DNA of 64,000 nt from Paracoccus sp. MC1862 (GTDB lineage Bacteria > Pseudomonadota > Alphaproteobacteria > Rhodobacterales > Rhodobacteraceae): NCBI RefSeq assembly GCF_016617715.1, contig NZ_CP067225.1:1-64000 (forward strand). Direction: 5' to 3'. The notes under the pieces were generated by a model. That model did no database searches, had not been told where the DNA came from, and saw only the letters and a program-made list of their open reading frames with translations. Shown here one piece after another: positions 60,947-64,000 of this stretch. Position numbers and translations under genes: made by a program. Position 1 is the stretch's first letter. The number at the start of each line of letters is the position of its first letter.

Positions 60947-62035
60947 TCAGCCGAACAGGTCCAGTTGTTCGGGCTGCGGGCCCTGCGGCAGGGGGCAGAG
61001 GCTCGACAGCGTGATCCCCAGAAGCCGCACCCCGCGCGGATCGGGCAGCACCTGCGGCAGCAGGGCCGTGGCCTGCGCCAGCAGTTCCGCCTGCGACATG
61101 ACGGGCGCAGGCTGGCTATGGGCGCGGGTGACGATCTGGAAATCGGTGTATTTCGCCTTGAGCGTCACCGTTCGTCCCGAGACTTCGCGGGGGCCGGCAT
61201 GGCGCCAGACCTTCTCGGCCAGCGGCTCCAGCGCCCCGGCGGCGGCGGCGAGGTCGTGGATGTCGGTGAAGAAGGTGGTCTCTGCGCCGATGGACTTGCG
61301 CTCGCGGTTCGGGCGCACCTCGCGGTCGTCGATGCCGCGGGCGATGTTCCAGTAATAGCGGCCCGCCTTGCCGAAGCGTGTCGTCAGGAACTCGAGGCTC
61401 TGGCGGTGCAGGTCGGCGCCGGTGCGGATGCCGTGGCGTTCCATCCTGGCCGCCGTGGCGGGACCGATGCCGTGAAAGCGGGCGATGGGCAGGGTCAGGA
61501 CAAAGCCCGGCCCAGCCTCGGGCGGGATGACGTAAAGGCCGTCGGGCTTGCGCTGGTCGGACGCCAGCTTGGCCAGAAACTTGTTGTAGCTGACCCCGGC
61601 CGAGGCGGTCAGCCCGGTCTCAAGCCGGATCAGCGCCCGGATCTCCTGCGCGATGGCCGTGGCGGTGCGGCCTTCAAGGTGGTCGGTCAGGTCCAGATAG
61701 GCCTCGTCCAGCGACAAGGGTTCGATCAGAGGAGTGAAGCGGGCGAAGATCTCGCGGATCTGGTTGCTGACGGCGCGATAGACCTCGAACCGGCCCTTGA
61801 CGAAGATGAGCTCGGGGCAGAGCCGCTTCGCCCGGACCGAGGGCATGGCCGAGTGCACGCCAAAGGGCCGCGCCTCGTAGCTGGCCGCCGCCACGACGCC
61901 GCGCAGGGACGAGCCGCCGACCGCCACCGGCTTGCCGCGCAGATCCGGGTTGTCGCGCTGTTCCACGCTGGCAAAAAAGGCGTCCATGTCGATATGGACG
62001 ATGCGGCGGATGCGCCCGGGCGCGTCAGGGATCAT
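60947..62035 (-). CDS. dinB: DNA polymerase IV
   Basis: 362-residue Y-family translesion polymerase. Catalytic HIDMDAFFASVEQRDNPDLR and PLSLDEAYLDLT carry the acidic triad; SAGVSYNKFLAKLASDQRKP is the palm/thumb link; the little finger domain ends in QPEQLDLFG, a beta-clamp-binding motif. ATG 62035 begins at MIPDAPGRIRRIVHID; the frame continues 21 codons into the upstream repeat region without homology and no clear ribosome site is present. No alphaproteobacterial GTTC-N7-GTTC LexA box was found upstream. Confidence 0.93.
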   Translation of the reverse strand: MIPDAPGRIRRIVHIDMDAFFASVEQRDNPDLRGKPVAVGGSSLRGVVAAASYEARPFGVHSAMPSVRAKRLCPELIFVKGRFEVYRAVSNQIREIFARFTPLIEPLSLDEAYLDLTDHLEGRTATAIAQEIRALIRLETGLTASAGVSYNKFLAKLASDQRKPDGLYVIPPEAGPGFVLTLPIARFHGIGPATAARMERHGIRTGADLHRQSLEFLTTRFGKAGRYYWNIARGIDDREVRPNRERKSIGAETTFFTDIHDLAAAAGALEPLAEKVWRHAGPREVSGRTVTLKAKYTDFQIVTRAHSQPAPVMSQAELLAQATALLPQVLPDPRGVRLLGITLSSLCPLPQGPQPEQLDLFG

Positions 62036-62067
62036 GGCGCGAAGCCACGACGTTTCGGGCGCAGGAT

Positions 62068-62320
62068 GCGTGGTTTCCACGCACCGCCCGCAGGACATGG
62101 CGCGTTCCGAGCACGCACCCTGCGGCGCGGCAGGCTCCTGAGGATGCGCGTTCCCACCCTCCAGCCGGCGCGTCCTTTCGCTTTCGGACGGTTCTCAAAT
62201 ATCCTCAGGGGAAGAGGCCGCAGGCCTCGCGGGGGCAGACAGCCCCCGTCCGGCGGTGAAGTCCGCGGAACGGGTGGGTTCCCTGCGCCGGCCGCAGACC
62301 ATGGTGCGTGGAAACCACGC
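62068..62320. repeat. Inverted pair of palindromic GTGCGTGG elements
   Basis: 62068-62085 and 62303-62320 are exact reverse complements over 18 nt (23 with one mismatch); each is itself a small hairpin (TGCGTGG-TTT-CCACGCA). A partial third copy, CACGCACCCTGCGG, is near 62114. The far copy supplies the TAG stop of the folate-binding protein gene. Together with repeat copy C they fill the gap before dinB; no gene is present. Confidence 0.7.
62195..62253 (-). repeat. Dispersed GC-hairpin / GGATATTT repeat, copy C
   Basis: Minus-strand reading: GGGGGCTGTCTGCCCCC, GCGAGGCCTGCGGCCTC, then CCCCTGAGGATATTTGAG. The first 17 nt are identical to the copy inside recO. A second GC hairpin (GAGGCCTGCGGCCTC) lies between the two conserved parts. 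Confidence 0.75.
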
Positions 62321-62323
62321 ACC

Positions 62324-63069
62324 CTACGGGTCGGCTTGCACCTGCCCATCGGCCGCAAGGACCGCCATGCCCCCGGCGGTCAGCCCCTCGCCGATGCGGT
62401 CGAAGCGCAGATGGGCGATGCCGCGTCCGCCTGACTGGGTGAACAGGGTTCCCGCCTCGCGCCCGTCCGCCATCAGGATGGGCGTGCCGACCGGAACCTC
62501 GCCGTCCACCGCGACGGTGACAAGGCCTTTCCGCAATTCGGTCTTGTGTTTCATGCGGGCGGTGACCTCCTGCCCGACATAGCAGCCCTTGCGGAAATCG
62601 ACTCCGTGCAGGCGCTCGAACCCGGCTTCGAGGATGAAGGTTTCGTTCGGGATCAGTTCGACCAGCGACTTGGGGATGGTATGGGTCACGCGGATGGCGT
62701 CCCAGTCGGTGCCGTCGTCGCTGTCGGTTTCGCCGTAAAGCCGCCAGCCCAGCGCCGGATGGCGGGGGTCGACGATGGCTCCGGCAGGGGCCTCGCCGGT
62801 GCCGCGCGACACCTTGAGGCCGGTTTCGGTCAATTCGACCGCCGAGCGCAGCTTGTACATCGACAGCCGCCGTACGAGGTCACCGGCAAGCCGCGCGTCC
62901 ACGTCGATCAGCAGCGAATCCCCCTCCGGCACGATCAGGAAATCCGCCAGATACTTGCCCTGTGCCGTCAGCAGCGCCGTCCAGACAGGCGCGCGGGTGA
63001 CGTCATTCGTTACCAGCCCCTGCAGGAACTCAACCCGATCCGCTCCGCCGACGCGCAGGATCTGCCGCA

Positions 63070-63070
<1 letters not shown>
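62324..63070 (-). CDS. ygfZ: Folate-binding Fe-S maintenance protein YgfZ
   Basis: 248 residues, GcvT-related tetrahydrofolate-binding protein that helps repair or assemble some Fe-S enzymes. The diagnostic motif is HGVDFRKGCYVGQEVTAR; FLQGLVTNDV and WTALLTAQGKYLADFLIV are the usual N-terminus. The start at 63070 overlaps the ABC-transporter stop by one base (TGATG). The stop codon lies in a repeat element, so the tail QVQADP may be younger than the rest. Confidence 0.92.

Positions 63071-64000
<930 letters not shown>

Noticed and set aside
62036..62323. LexA-controlled SOS promoter for dinB
   Set aside because: Several GTTC words occur but none as GTTC-N7-GTTC.

Overview
The window is a stretch of a GC-rich (roughly two-thirds G+C by eye) alphaproteobacterial chromosome, most likely Rhodobacterales/Paracoccaceae and Paracoccus-like. 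The pointers are the dnaA-dnaN-recF start, the order infA-maf-RNase E/G-yacG-tRNA-Phe, a long methylsuccinyl-CoA dehydrogenase of the ethylmalonyl-CoA pathway, an lptB-hpf-ptsN group without rpoN, EcfG-type stress promoters, and dispersed GC hairpin / GGATATTT repeats of a kind I associate with this order. Species cannot be named from the sequence alone.

Layout. 0-4.5 kb: replication and repair genes dnaA, dnaN, recF, then a VOC-family protein. 4.5-12.5 kb: adenine deaminase, recO (with a repeat element inserted in frame), a META-type lipoprotein, Mcd, and a 4-nt-overlap operon of TauE-like permease, dapE, GNAT and a small membrane protein. 12.6-17.1 kb: a very large OmpA-family protein, then infA-maf-RNase G-like-yacG-tRNA-Phe. 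17.1-34.5 kb is the accessory half. It holds a low-GC gene-poor stretch, an RTX calcium-binding protein, a homodimeric AceE-like 2-oxoacid dehydrogenase E1 with a divergent Lrp regulator, an aldehyde dehydrogenase pseudogene, an IS21-family element on a rearrangement scar, and a glycan locus (truncated FkbM-like gene, coiled-coil protein with tandem repeats, two-domain glycosyltransferase, sugar dehydrogenase plus lactonase, GT25-like protein).

34.5-39.5 kb: a trehalose operon otsB-GH15-otsA facing a two-gene stress operon. 39.7-47.8 kb: gamma-glutamyltransferase; a LysR-controlled redox cluster (SDR, cytochrome b561, aldo-keto reductase, glutathionyl-hydroquinone reductase); a stress SDR with a near-perfect EcfG promoter; aquaporin. 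47.8-52.6 kb: envelope genes (RNase D-like, kdsD, lptC-lptA-lptB), then hpf and ptsN. 52.6-64 kb: SDR, glycerophosphodiesterase, RidA, smc, lrgAB-like pair, a small conserved protein, a DMT exporter, dinB, ygfZ and the 3' part of an MsbA-like ABC transporter cut by the window edge.

No CRISPR array, prophage, toxin-antitoxin pair or phage-defence cluster was seen. The most unusual items are the repeat element in frame inside recO, the IS21 junction with no target duplication between two different broken genes, the probable ATT start of maf, the 163-bp recF-tail/VOC-start duplication, the perfect 60-residue repeats in the glycan-locus coiled coil, and the paired EcfG promoters on stress genes.
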